From positions 15,800,620 through 15,864,619 of the forward strand of contig CM057225.1 in the NCBI GenBank assembly GCA_029891385.1: 64,000 nucleotides of DNA, given 5' to 3'. Shown here piece after piece: positions 49,429-60,900 of this stretch. Made by a program: the position numbers and the translations under genes. The notes under the pieces were generated by a model that had not been told where the DNA came from, searched no databases, and saw nothing but the letters and a program-made list of their open reading frames with translations. Positions within the stretch are counted from its first letter, which is position 1. Every line of letters starts with the position of its first letter. The DNA comes from Erythroxylum novogranatense (lineage: Eukaryota > Streptophyta > Magnoliopsida > Malpighiales > Erythroxylaceae).

Positions 49429-52400
49429 TGTAACACCCCACTCTCGAGTGACCCGAACTCGACATTGTTGGTGATATCCGAGTTCGTGCCCCATGAGGGT
49501 GGCGTACTATATCAGTCAGTAGATCTCAGTAAAAACTTATTTATTTATTTATTCAAACATTCATTCCATCAGAGCCATTTCTTTTTTCTTTTATTTACAC
49601 TCATGTGCGCGGAAAACAGTAGACAATTTGCATCCACGTGCATAGATAAACATTTTCAGTTAATACAATCAATTTTAGTTATTACAAATAGTCAACCATA
49701 AATTACAATAACCATTTTATGTACAAAACAGAACCACATTGGCCCATTACAAATAGAATTAGTCATTTTGGAATACAATTCTATTAGACACTAATGCAGA
49801 CGAAAACTGATCCCGACCTCTATCCTTCACTTGCCTACAGTAGACATACTCCCGTGTCAAACGGGGTATTCTTCAAGACCTGAAAAATAGATGCAAAATT
49901 TTGGTGAGTTTTTGCAAACTCAGTGAAAAACCATCATCGATGGTTCACTCAAATCATGCATTACGCATATTGTGTACAGCACGACAGTATTCAATTAACA
50001 CATAACATGTAACAATTTGCAGTATCATAGAGCCATTTACAGTAAATCATGCCGTCACATAATCAGTCATTATCACAAAACAGTTACTCATGCAATCACG
50101 ATGCATATGTGACTCTTTTCCAGTTATTCAGTGTTGTGCCCAAGCGCCAATCAAGATTTCGCAGGACGCGTCGAGGATAAATCCCTCGAGCTCATGGCGG
50201 CCAAGATAAAGTGTTAGAGCTCGAAGCTCATTTCAGTAATACTCGCGACTTGGGTCACAACGTTCATTATCTGTTCATGCATTTATGCATGCAGTGAAAT
50301 GTTCAGTAGTTCAGTGGTATGGCTATAGAAGCCCAGTAGTTCAATTTCCAGGATCATGCAGTAATCCAATCCAGTACAGTAAAGACATGCAAGTCGATCC
50401 TATACATTGCAGTAATCATGTAATTCACAGTGGCAAGTAGTTCACATAGAGCATTTAGAAAATCAGAAATTTGAGAAACCAACTAGGTTACTCACAGTAC
50501 GCTCCAGATTTGCATTGGTTTCCAATTTCTGGGAACGCCTGAGTGCGGACATTTATCCTGCACTGCCAATTTATGTCATATGCACACATTAATCACTTTG
50601 CATACGGATTCCCATTTCTGCACAAATATAGAATAAGGACAATGCATGTTCATGATATTCCCGGCCTTAATCCAATTTTTTTCTAACAATAAAATTCGTA
50701 GAAAAATTAGAAATTCAATGGCGCTGACGGCGCTCAATTTGGACCTCTATAGGTTCCCAATTCTCAATTAAATAAAACAGTAATGCAATACCTATTTCCC
50801 AGACACCCGTCAATTTTCCGTCCAAAATTTCCAATTTTCCATGAAATGAAATTCAATATTTTACGAATCCGATGCCTCAAGAATCAGGTCAATCGAACGT
50901 CGGACAGAAAAGTTATAAGCAAAAGAGTGGATGGAAGTCAGTTCAGCAAAAATACATGTCCTAGTCGACTAGAACATGTTGTAGTCGACTAGGACGTCTA
51001 CAGTGCCTAATTGGATCGACTTCCCAACTTGCCTAGGTCATAACTCTTTACTCTGAACTCCAAATTGGACAAACTTAGTATCTATTTCATAGAGAAAAGA
51101 GAGATCTACAATGTTCATGAAGAACACAAAAGCCAAATTCACCTCTAAGGGTGCCAAAAAGCCAGTCCAAGTTTCTGTCCAGTCAATAAGTTCCTAACCA
51201 GTGTAGTATTTTGTAAATTCAATAACTTCTCATTTCCTTAGTCAAAAATTACAGAATAAATATGCTCATCAAGATCACAATGTGATCTACAACTTTTATG
51301 AACAGTCTAAATTCAAATTCAATAGCTAACTAGGTCAAACAATTCAGTGAAAGCTGCTGCCCCTGAAAGTACTCAAATTGGACAGTGATTTTTCAAATAG
51401 TATAACTCCTTGTAAAAATGTAGAAAAATTGCATACTTTATACCCATGAAAAGATAAAACATAGTACTACACTTCTCATGAAGGCCTCAGAATCAAATTC
51501 TATCATTACCCAATTTAAAACAGTCTTGCAAGTTACTGCCTCGATCGTGATTTCATGACCTAACTTCAGTCCAATCTTTGAAAAAGTATAAGTCCCAATT
51601 CTGGTATCTAAAAATAGCATGCTATATACCATTTTCAAGATAATCGATTCCTATACAACTCTCCGGAGATCACTCAAGCCAATTCAATTCAAAAAAATTA
51701 CTAAAATTTGCTTCCAATCAGAATGTTCACAAAACTGTCATTTCAGCTAGGTTTCACTCAGATGCTCAAAATCAGTCGATATTTCACAATGCATATCTCC
51801 CAATATACAGATCGAAAAATTACAAGATCAGTGGCAATGGAAATCTAACAATGTAGGCTTCAACTCTCATGAAGACCATTTTTCCTAATTCTATATCAAT
51901 TAATTTAGAAAAATCAGCAAAACTCTAGGTTCTATGTCTCGGTTACTGTTCACACAAGTCCCAGCAGCAACTTTCCAAGACAAATTTCAACCTCTTAGAG
52001 TTACAATTAGACAATACCTATTTCACACAAAAATGTAGCCAACAAACCAAAGTTTCATTGGGCACAAACCTCACCTCATTTTCTCACCTACACAAATAGT
52101 TATGTTCACTACAGTACAATTGGTTAAAACCCTAAATTTCCAGCTTTACTTCTCAATACACTTCCTATCATGCCAATTCAAATTCTACTACCATAAGCAT
52201 CTCAATTGGACACAAAATCAGTACCTAGGTCATTCATACATGAGCTTAGATCAATGGTCAAAATGTGGCAGCACTAACCTCTTACATTTCCATGCAAAAT
52301 TAATCATCAATATGCAACCAAAATCAAACAAAAACCAAATTCAACCATAACCATTCATTATCCTAACATACGATACATTTATACCCATTAATTTACACTA

Positions 52401-53337
52401 TATTTCTCATCAAAGTAATGCATCAATAAGCTTAATAATAACACCATAATTCCCATTAGATGCTTCTAACTACCATGGCATTTAACTAAAATATCATTAA
52501 CACTTCATTTAAAGCTTAATTAGAACACTTACCTTCTTAAGCTTTTCCCCCTTCACAACTACACCAACCCCTCCACTTTCTCCACTTTCTAATCCTCACT
52601 TTCCACCCACAACATCATCATCCACTCAAGGCTTAAGCTTGGTCTTGGGTGTGCATAAAGAAGAAGCAAGGGAGCTAGGGAAAAGAAGAAATTTCGATGG
52701 AGATGGGAGAATAAGAGTGGTTTTCGGACGAGGATGGAAAAAGCAAGGAAAAAGCAAGACACATGGTCTTTTGTCAATGAAATTTCCGTATCATATAGGT
52801 AGAAACAAGACAAAAGCATGAAAACACTTTAGGACCCTTGGCATTTGTAGGAAAAAAAACAAAATAAGAAAAAGACAAAACATGTAATAGGATTTTTAAG
52901 AACCCTAATGTGAAATTTGACCCATTCAAGTCCAATGGCCCTCATTTCAATCTCAAAATACTATACCCAATATTGTAGTGTCATTGGATAGAAATTTTCG
53001 CTACCAAAAATCAACCGGTTGGTCGCTTGACGATTTTTCCGATCCTGGAATTTTCTCCGGAAAATTCCAGAAAAATTTCTAAAAATCCCTTAAAATAGAA
53101 AACAATTTATGGCGCACTCAGAATAATTTTTCAAACCCATTAACCACATTAATCCTAATAAAATTGTCTTAGGCATGCAAATCGGGAATATCATGTATGC
53201 ATGCACAGTAAGTTCATGTGCACAATTGTGACTATGTAGCAATCCTATTATGCATGAGCAGTCCCATGAAATCCCAATCTAGTACATCCTATGCCAATTT
53301 ACTATTCTACCCTTCCAGTAGGGGGTGGGATGTTACA
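49429..53337 (-). mobile_element. 5' LTR of the LARD element (3909 bp)
   Basis: Plus-strand borders are TGTAACACCCCACTCTC and GTGGGATGTTACA. It is the partner of 41830-45739; length differs by one base. Several differences near the outer end are C/T or G/A at CpG sites, as expected from methylated retroelement DNA. Confidence 0.93.
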
Positions 53338-54114
53338 TTAAAGCTCTGAAATACGTTGGCTGCACCGATCACAACTGTCATTATCTGATCATGGCTTTAT
53401 GCATGAATGCACATATTTCAGTGTACAATGATTGTGTCACAGCATAACACCGTATATCCAATTTCGCATTAAAACCAATTCAATTTCAATTATGCACAAT
53501 TAACACTTCTATATCAAATTCCAGATATTTCGGGCACATATGGTCCGAAATCAATCAAAAGCAAACACACATAATCCTCCATTCATCTCCACATGGCATA
53601 AGTGCATAAAATTAATCACATAAAGGTTGAGGAACCAACTAGGTTACTCACCTCTAAACTTCCGAGCTATTGTCGGGAAGTCTCAGCTACGTCGGAAGAT
53701 CGACGCTCCACTTGAGCCTCTAAAACAATCAAAATACATAAACATTACTAATTGCACAATTTCAGTAGTCAATATTGCATGTGCAACGAATGAATTGCGT
53801 ACTATACATGTTTATGACATTTCCGACACTATTCCCGATTCTTTCCGATTCAACTCTTTCACTATAAAAGATAGCAATTCCTAACACCATAATTCAATTG
53901 ACTAAGTTCTGAACTCTCTAAAGTCACACTCTAATATAAATCACATTCACTATTCAATTGCCATCCGATTATGAGAACTTTCAAAAATAATTTAGAAATT
54001 CTATTCTTATAAATTCACAATTCTTAGTCTCTAAATTTAATCACTCCAGAACCAATTCATTTGGAATTAAACCTCAAAATCATCGATCAAAAGAACCTAA
54101 ATCACTTTCGGCAA

Positions 54115-54290
54115 AAAGGGCGTCCTCGCCGCGGTGCAAGATCGCTCGCCGTGGCGAGACCCTTCGCCTTCGTCGCGGCGTATGCGACGGCTCTCCCCAC
54201 GGCGTGCCCGCTTCTGCTCGTCACGACGTGCGGAAGGGGATTTGCTCGCCGTGGCGTGTTCATCACACGTCGCGACGTGCAAATCCAGAA
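54115..54290. repeat. GC-rich palindromic island in LTR-B
   Basis: A GC-rich block stands out in AT-rich LTR sequence. It contains CTCGCC-GT-GGCGAG (54145-54158), a CGTCACGACG dyad near 54219, a repeated CTCGCCGTGGCG near 54245, and a perfect 14-bp palindrome CACGTCGCGACGTG (54266-54279). Overlapping Arg-rich open frames here on both strands follow from the base composition. Confidence 0.8.
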
Positions 54291-55991
54291 AAACGCCCGA
54301 AACCCAGATTTCTCAGATCTGTCAACATTTAATCCATCTTTTCTCTTTACAAACACTCCAAAACAACTCAATAAACTCTAAACTACTAACCCTTAACCTT
54401 AATTCCATCTAAAATCAATTATCCCTCAATTACCCAAATCAAATCAAGAAAATTCTCAAATCCCTATCATCCGAAACTCATATATTTTTCAACAATCATA
54501 AGTTCTAACCAATGATCAAATCAAACCATCTATACTTAAAAGAACAATAACTTACTTGATTTTAAACCTTGCAAAGCTTCAAAACACTCAAGATTCTCCA
54601 ACCCTCAAGCTAAGCATACCCAAGGCAATCACCCATAAAAACACCAAACATTTTTCTTTTCCAACACAAAACTTAGGGTTAGGTTAGAAATGAAGATAAG
54701 AGCAATTTAACAAGAAGAAAACGGAAGGAAAGAGCAAGCAAGATGAAGATCACGATGGAGGAGAAGAAGAAAAGCAAGAGGAAGGTATCGTGGAAAGCAA
54801 TATTTCAAAAGATAAGGGTTTTATACTAGGGATTTAAAGCTAAGGGCATGTTTGGCAATTCATTTGCCACATGCCCACTTCTCAGGGTCTAAAAATCCAA
54901 TTCTTATTCTAATCTCTTCCAAATTTTTCAATGGCTATAAATATTAAATCCTAAAATCATAACTCTAATTATCTCGTGCCAATTGCCAATCAATTTCGGA
55001 ACCGGAATCCAATTACTCAGCCTTTAGGTCATTTTTCCAGTCCGGACCCATAACTCTAAAAATTCTTATAAATCCTCAAAAACATGAAATACAGGATCCT
55101 ATACTCCAATCTCAATTTTTCAAACCCCTAAAATTTAATTTTCACTCCAATTCAAAAATCACAAAATTTTCAATTCACACAATTATATCGGGAATATGTC
55201 ATACATGCATGTACATGCATATGCTAGTGCAACAATAATCATTCATCTATAAATATAGAGGCTAAATGCATGTGCAATTTAAAATATGAATGCACTCAAT
55301 TCTAACCCAATCCGAATTACCAATATGCCCATCACATCGGTAACGGGATGTTACATAAGCAAAACACAGATATGTGAGAGGAAAGGAGAAGAAAGCACGC
55401 AGCATAAACTTTAGGAAAGATGAGTAACTCTGCATTTGCTTAAGCCTTTTAGTACAAGGTGTTCTTATTTTAAAAGTAAACATGTCATTCAAGGAGATAA
55501 GCTATATGTCCTCGTATGTGGCTGCCAAATGTCATCAAAATCCTAGGCCATTTTTCACTGAATCATTGTTGCCATTAGTCACTTAATTTTCTATGCCAAA
55601 TGTCACTCATTTTATAGGCTTAGTCATCTTAATTTTCTATATGTCAACTTGTCTTACCACTTGACATTTTTCTTATACTAAATGTACATTTTAATTCATC
55701 ACTCTTCCAATTATAATAATTAACTCCAAATTACTAAATATAATCCATCAAACCAAAATTCAAGAGATAAACAATATACAATCATATCATAATCATTTTA
55801 AACCTTTCATACCTTGAAATATGTCAATTGAGTGCATATACTATCTTTGCAATGTTTTCTAAATCAACATTCATATGTGTATATGCTCATGTTATGCATG
55901 TAAATGAAATGCACCTCATAAATTCTAAAATGATATGACTCAAAAGTCTAACATTCTAACCTTCAGTAAGTTTTAGAAACCGACTGTTACA

Positions 55992-57671
55992 TTTTTAATC
56001 CATAATAATTGAACTATTCTCTTATAGAGTGGTTAAGGTCTCACATTTGGGATCAAGAACATTAAAGGTGAATGATTAAAGTCTAAAATGATACTTAGAA
56101 AGCAACCTTGATTAAGTAAGGGAGGCATGCACCCTTTAAGATCACTGGCTAAGAAAGAAGGAAGTCCAACTAAAAGACTTTTAAAGGAGCATTTATTAGG
56201 AGGCAACCCAATCTTTTCGTTTAGTTTTGTTTCTTTTATTTGTTTCGTTGTTTCCATTTTAGTTATTTGCTTCTTTTCATTTGTCATTTTCCTTGTGTTT
56301 AGTTGGTTATTTTTATGCAAGTATTTAAATCTTAATGAATATTAAATTTTAATTCAATATTAAAACGACAACTAAAGTTAAAGAAGTATTATTGATCTTA
56401 ACTTTCTTTCATCCTTCTCCACCTTTATGTACTTTCATTTCTTATATATGATTTATGTTTTCTAATTAAGGACAATGTACAACTTTAGTATAGTGAATGG
56501 ATTATTTTGAGTCGTAGCTTATTATAAGAATTGACCCATTTATATTTAGCTTAGTCATTTACAATTATAGGAAATTAGTCTTGAACATTGATGTAAGCAA
56601 GTTGATCAATGGACGTGAGATTACCTTGTAATTTGATTGTATTAGATTAATAAAACAATCATTAATAAGTAGTTTAGTTGAAATTTGATTACGAAATCTT
56701 AAGAATGATGTTTAAATTGAATAATCTGCCAAGTATATGATTTTAACTTCTTTTAAGTTTAGAGTTTAGTTTCTTGAGTGGCTAATTAGTCCATATTAAC
56801 TACAAATTTAAAACAATTAAATTAAATAAGTGAATAAAGTTGAGCATAAATAAATTATGTTTCATTGATTTTAATTTAAGTATTAGGTCAAAATTATGAG
56901 TGGTGTTAGTAGTTAATTGAAATTGTGACTTGATTGAGTAACCAAAGGTATTTGTAACAAGATATTTACCTTCGCGTTAAAAGGTCATGATGACATTCCA
57001 ACCTAGTTGACCATGCTACATCTATATGAATAGGTTACATTATTTTATTTTCAATATGACTTGTTAATTTATTTTCAATATGACTTGTTAAATACTTATT
57101 GGCTTACCATTTTTACTGTTTTGTGTTCATTTATTAGGTAAATTTTTCTAGGATGAATTAAATTCGAAAGTTTGATAGTTTAGGTTGAGATTGAACTATA
57201 AGTTAATATAATTATCTGAAGATCTAGGTGGATATTGAACGAGACAATTAAGAGACTAATGGTGATAGTTGGTTATGTAGATTGAATTGTTAACCTTCCT
57301 AAAATTAAAGCTTGCTTAGGTTTATGTCTTTGTAATTGCTTTACTTAAGGGTAAGCAAAATTCTAAGTGTTGGGCATTTGATGTACGCATAACATGCATA
57401 TATTTCCTAGCATTTTGCTACATTGTCATATTTAAATTACCTTAGTTTAATTATATTTATGTTATATTTTAGGTAATTGAAAACATGTTGCTTTGAAGAT
57501 GAGTTTAATTGTCAAAAAACTAAACAGATTTATAAGAAAAAGTAAGGAAAAAGTATAATCTTCTCTAAAACATAACTTGACACACAACCTTGTGTCAGCT
57601 CGTATTCTTCTTAAAAATTCAAGCTTGAAGACATAGATGTATGCACAGTAAACAAGAAATCATGTTACATG
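55992..57671 (+). other. Probable 3' non-coding part of an old Gypsy (Athila/Tat-like) element
   Basis: No coding sequence. TTATTAGGAGGCAACCCAAT at 56194-56213, followed by a T-rich stretch, resembles the conserved GGGAGGCAACCC stretch downstream of pol in Athila/Tat-group elements. GTGTTGGGCATT then TGATGTACGCATAACATGCA near 57370 looks like a purine tract and LTR start. Copia-2 then sits inside that LTR. This rests on remembered motif resemblance only. Confidence 0.35.
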
Positions 57672-57898
57672 TGTTAGGATAATTCAAATATATGGTTTCT
57701 ATATTTAGCTCCAGCTAGTCAATTGAAATCTGTTACATAGATAACAAATCTCTAAATAGTATAATTTGCTCCTCTCACGTATTACAACAAGATTATAGGA
57801 CAAGTTGCAGTAATTCTTCACATCTGTAATTATTGTATATATGTATGGTATGGAATACAATGAGAACAACGATAGAAATTCAAAACTTAAGTTTTACA
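57672..57898 (+). mobile_element. Copia-2 5' LTR
   Basis: TGTTAGGATAATTC to AAGTTTTACA. The primer-binding site follows immediately. Confidence 0.93.
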
Positions 57899-57911
57899 TG
57901 GTATCAGAGCC
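57899..57911 (+). other. Copia-2 primer-binding site
   Basis: TGGTATCAGAGCC abuts the 5' LTR and is complementary to initiator-Met tRNA. Confidence 0.92.
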
Positions 57912-57915
57912 AAAC

Positions 57916-60900
57916 ATGGCCCAAACTATAGCTTCATCTTCTTCCTCATCTTCCTCAATTGTTCCCGTGCAATCCTTCAGTCATATTACCTTCAATTCTC
58001 ATCCATCTGTTTCTTTTTCTCTCAAACTTACTCCAAAGAATTACATTGTTTGGAAAACTCAATTTGAACCCCCTTCTTAAATGTTATAATCTCACCAGTT
58101 TTGTTGATGGTTCAACCTCTACTCCTCCAAAACACGTGACCAATCCCACTACCAACATTTTAGAACCCAACCCCAAATTCTTCACTTGGTATCAAAAGGA
58201 TCAAATGATCAAATCTTGGTTGATTTCCTCAATCTCTGAAGAGGTCTACCCCTATATTATGGGTCTTCGCAATTCCTTTGATATTTGGCAAGCCTTTAAG
58301 AAGGCCTTTGGTTATATTTCGGATGCTCGAAAATTGCAACTTCACGTGCAGCTTCAAGAACTCACCATGGATGATAAAATCGTTGCCCAATTTCTTCAAT
58401 AAGCCAAGTTCTTGGCTGATGAACTCGCTGTCGCTGGTGCGCTTTGAAGTCCTTCTAAATTCAATGCCATTATCTACCGAAATCTGGGTCCTAATTATCA
58501 CAACATCATCAATGCTCTATCGGTTTAAGGACGACAGGTTGACTTCTATGAATTACATAGGTAATTGTTGGCTCATGAGATTTTACTTAATAGCACTCGC
58601 AACAAGACACCGTTAGCTGATGTGACTCACTCCACCTTCAATCCTAGGGCTGCGTCTAGCCAAAATACCAACCAGTGGGGCTATCAAGGCTATAGTAACA
58701 ATTTTAACAACAACAGGAGACATGGTCCTTGCAAAATTTGTGGCTATAGCAACCACACTATTGACCGATGTCGACGTCGTCATAATGCTCCACCAAACTT
58801 ATCATCCTTTCATCCGCGCAACAACTCTCCTAGCCTCTTGCCTAACTCCTCTGCTCATTCCTCTGAGTTTCAAGGTGCCCCCTGCCAATTTTTCAGAGTA
58901 TCCGAACACTTCTTGGCATCCTGACACCACGACTACTAATCATATCACACCTGACCTTAGTTAGTTGAGCATCGTTGAAGAGTACAAAGGTTTGGATAAT
59001 CTCATTGTGGGTAATGGTCAAGGTTTACCAATTTCACATATTGGTTCTTCCACATTGCTTTCTTAAAATCAACTCTTTAAATTTACCAATATGCTTCATA
59101 TTCCCAATATTACCAAACGATTGCTTTATGTTAATCAATTCACCAAAGATAATCATTGTTTCTTTGAATTTCACCTAACTTATTTTCTTGTGAAGGATCA
59201 GAGTACCAAGGCTCCAATGTTACAAGGCCGAGCTGAAGATGGAGTCTACAAGTTTTGCGACTCTGTGCAACCGACTCCAATGGCATTTATGGAAAATAAA
59301 TTATCTTTTGATCAATGGCATGCTCGCTTGGTACATCCCAGTATTTCTACTTGTCGTCAAATAGTTGCTTCTTCTTCATTATCTTGTATTGTTGCTTCAC
59401 ACAATAAATGTAATTCTTCCTTGTATGGCAAATCTACACGTCTTTCTCTACCTAGTACTAATCACTCTATCTCAACACCGCTTCAATTAGTCCATTCGGA
59501 TTTGTGGGGACTTGCACCATTGTTATCTTCCAATGACCACCCTTATTTTCTATTATTTATTGATAATTACTCGAAATACACTTGGATATATGTTTTACGT
59601 CATAAGAGAGACATTAAAAATATGTTTCCTCAGTTTCAGGCTCTCGTTGAGCATTAAATTGGCACCCAAATTCGTGAATTTTAGCGTGATGGTGGAGGTG
59701 AATTCAAAGCCCTTGTATCTCACTTCCAAAAATCAAGTATCTTTCATCGTATTTCATGTCCTCATACACACGAACAAAATGGTTCGTCTGAACGTAAAAT
59801 TCACCATGTCATTGATACTTGTTTAACCTTGTTAAAACATGCTTCGTGTCCTCTCAAATATTGGCATTTTGCTATGGAAACAACTATGTTTTTGATTAAT
59901 TGTATGCCCTCTCGTCTCCTCAATAATGTCGCTCCATTTCAAATGCTCTATCATAAGACCTCGGATTATAATTTTTTACGTGTCTTTGGGTATGCTGTAT
60001 ATCCCCTCCTCCCCCCGTATAATCAACACAAATTTAGTTTTTGAAGTTGTCAATGTGTTTTCATAGGTTATAGTGATCACCATTTGGGATATAAGTGTCT
60101 TAACATTAGCTCTGGCCGAATTTACCTTACTCGTCATGTCCAATTCAATGAATCCACATTTCCCTTTACCACTTTACACAATTATGATACAGATAATTCT
60201 CTTGCCACTATACCTTGGTTGACAGTAGCCGTGACTCCTTCAAATTCTCCCTCCTACTCTGCCTTGCAGTATTGTGTCACGGCTCCATCTGCTCAGGTAC
60301 ATCCTCATCCTGACCTTGATCTTCCCATTTCATTATCCACTAATCCTGTTATTTCAGATGTTTTGCCTCCACCTACCTCGCTTGCCGACCCTCCTTTCTC
60401 TTCAGCTAGTGCAGAACCACCATCACATCCCTCCTCCACCCCCACGGTTTCTGATCCTGCTGGCATTCAGTTATGCGTGGACTTAACCCGACTCAATGTT
60501 CCTCCTCAACCTCCTCCCCTTGACCATTCAAGGACTCATACTATGACCTTACGGCCATCCACAATGAACAAGGCTCACCGTGCCATGGTAGCTAAAGCAC
60601 AACCCTATCCTGTCCAGGAGCCTGCCTCTTTTCGTCAAGCTCACAAGCACCCAGACTAGCATGCTGCAATGCAGCTCGAGTTTGATGCTCTTGTTCGCAA
60701 TAATACCTGGTCTTTGGTTCCCCGACCCCCTCATGCCAATTTTGTTAGAAGTAAATGGATTTTTCGTGTCAAAACAAATCCAGATGGGAATGTTGAGCAA
60801 CTTAAGGCTCAATTAGTCACACAAGGTTTCACTCAACAATTTGGTGTTGATTATCTTGACATTTTCAGCCCGATGATCAAATCCTTTACCATTCGGATTG

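Larger units (their letters stand above)
41830..53337 (-). mobile_element. LARD-type non-autonomous LTR retrotransposon, 11.5 kb
   Basis: Two 3.91-kb LTRs flank a 3.69-kb internal domain. The duplication TTAAA is exact (41825-41829, 53338-53342). Orientation is minus: the primer-binding site complement GCTCTGATACCA lies beside the right LTR (49411-49422) and the purine tract beside the left LTR. The internal domain has no pol or gag that I can read on either strand. LTR near 4 kb, non-coding core near 3.5 kb and intact priming sites are the published definition of a LARD (large retrotransposon derivative), which moves using enzymes of an autonomous relative. Confidence 0.9.
41100..55355 (-). 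mobile_element. Solo LTR, family LTR-B (about 2.74 kb net), split by the LARD element
   Basis: The plus-strand borders are TGTAGCGCCCCC (41100) and ACGGGATGTTACA (55355), with an exact duplication TAAGC (41095-41099, 55356-55360). Joining across the inserted element gives continuous LTR-like sequence around GAGCTTAAAGCTC. No internal domain is present. It carries the hairpin/CAGGT block near 41513-41560 and a GC-rich palindromic island at 54115-54290. Confidence 0.9.
38768..55991 (-). mobile_element. Solo LTR, family LTR-A, minus orientation (about 3.0 kb net), host of two nested insertions
   Basis: On plus it starts TGTAACATACCATTC (38768) and ends CGACTGTTACA (55991). Read on minus it matches the LTR-A at 1366-14120 at both ends and in the middle. 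Net length without the inserted LTR-B is about 2.96 kb. The flanks TATTT (38763-38767) and TTTTT (55992-55996) agree at 4 of 5 bases, so a decayed duplication is likely. No internal domain is attached. Confidence 0.8.

Noticed and set aside
44994..52819. Pairs of nearly identical small frames (minus 44994-45224 and 52589-52819; plus 45044-45226 and 52639-52821; others)
   Set aside because: They look conserved only because they lie in the two LTRs of one element.
54061..54412. Several overlapping Arg/Ala-rich frames on both strands
   Set aside because: They follow from the GC-rich palindromic island in LTR-B, with no start context, no family motif and simultaneous openness in several frames.
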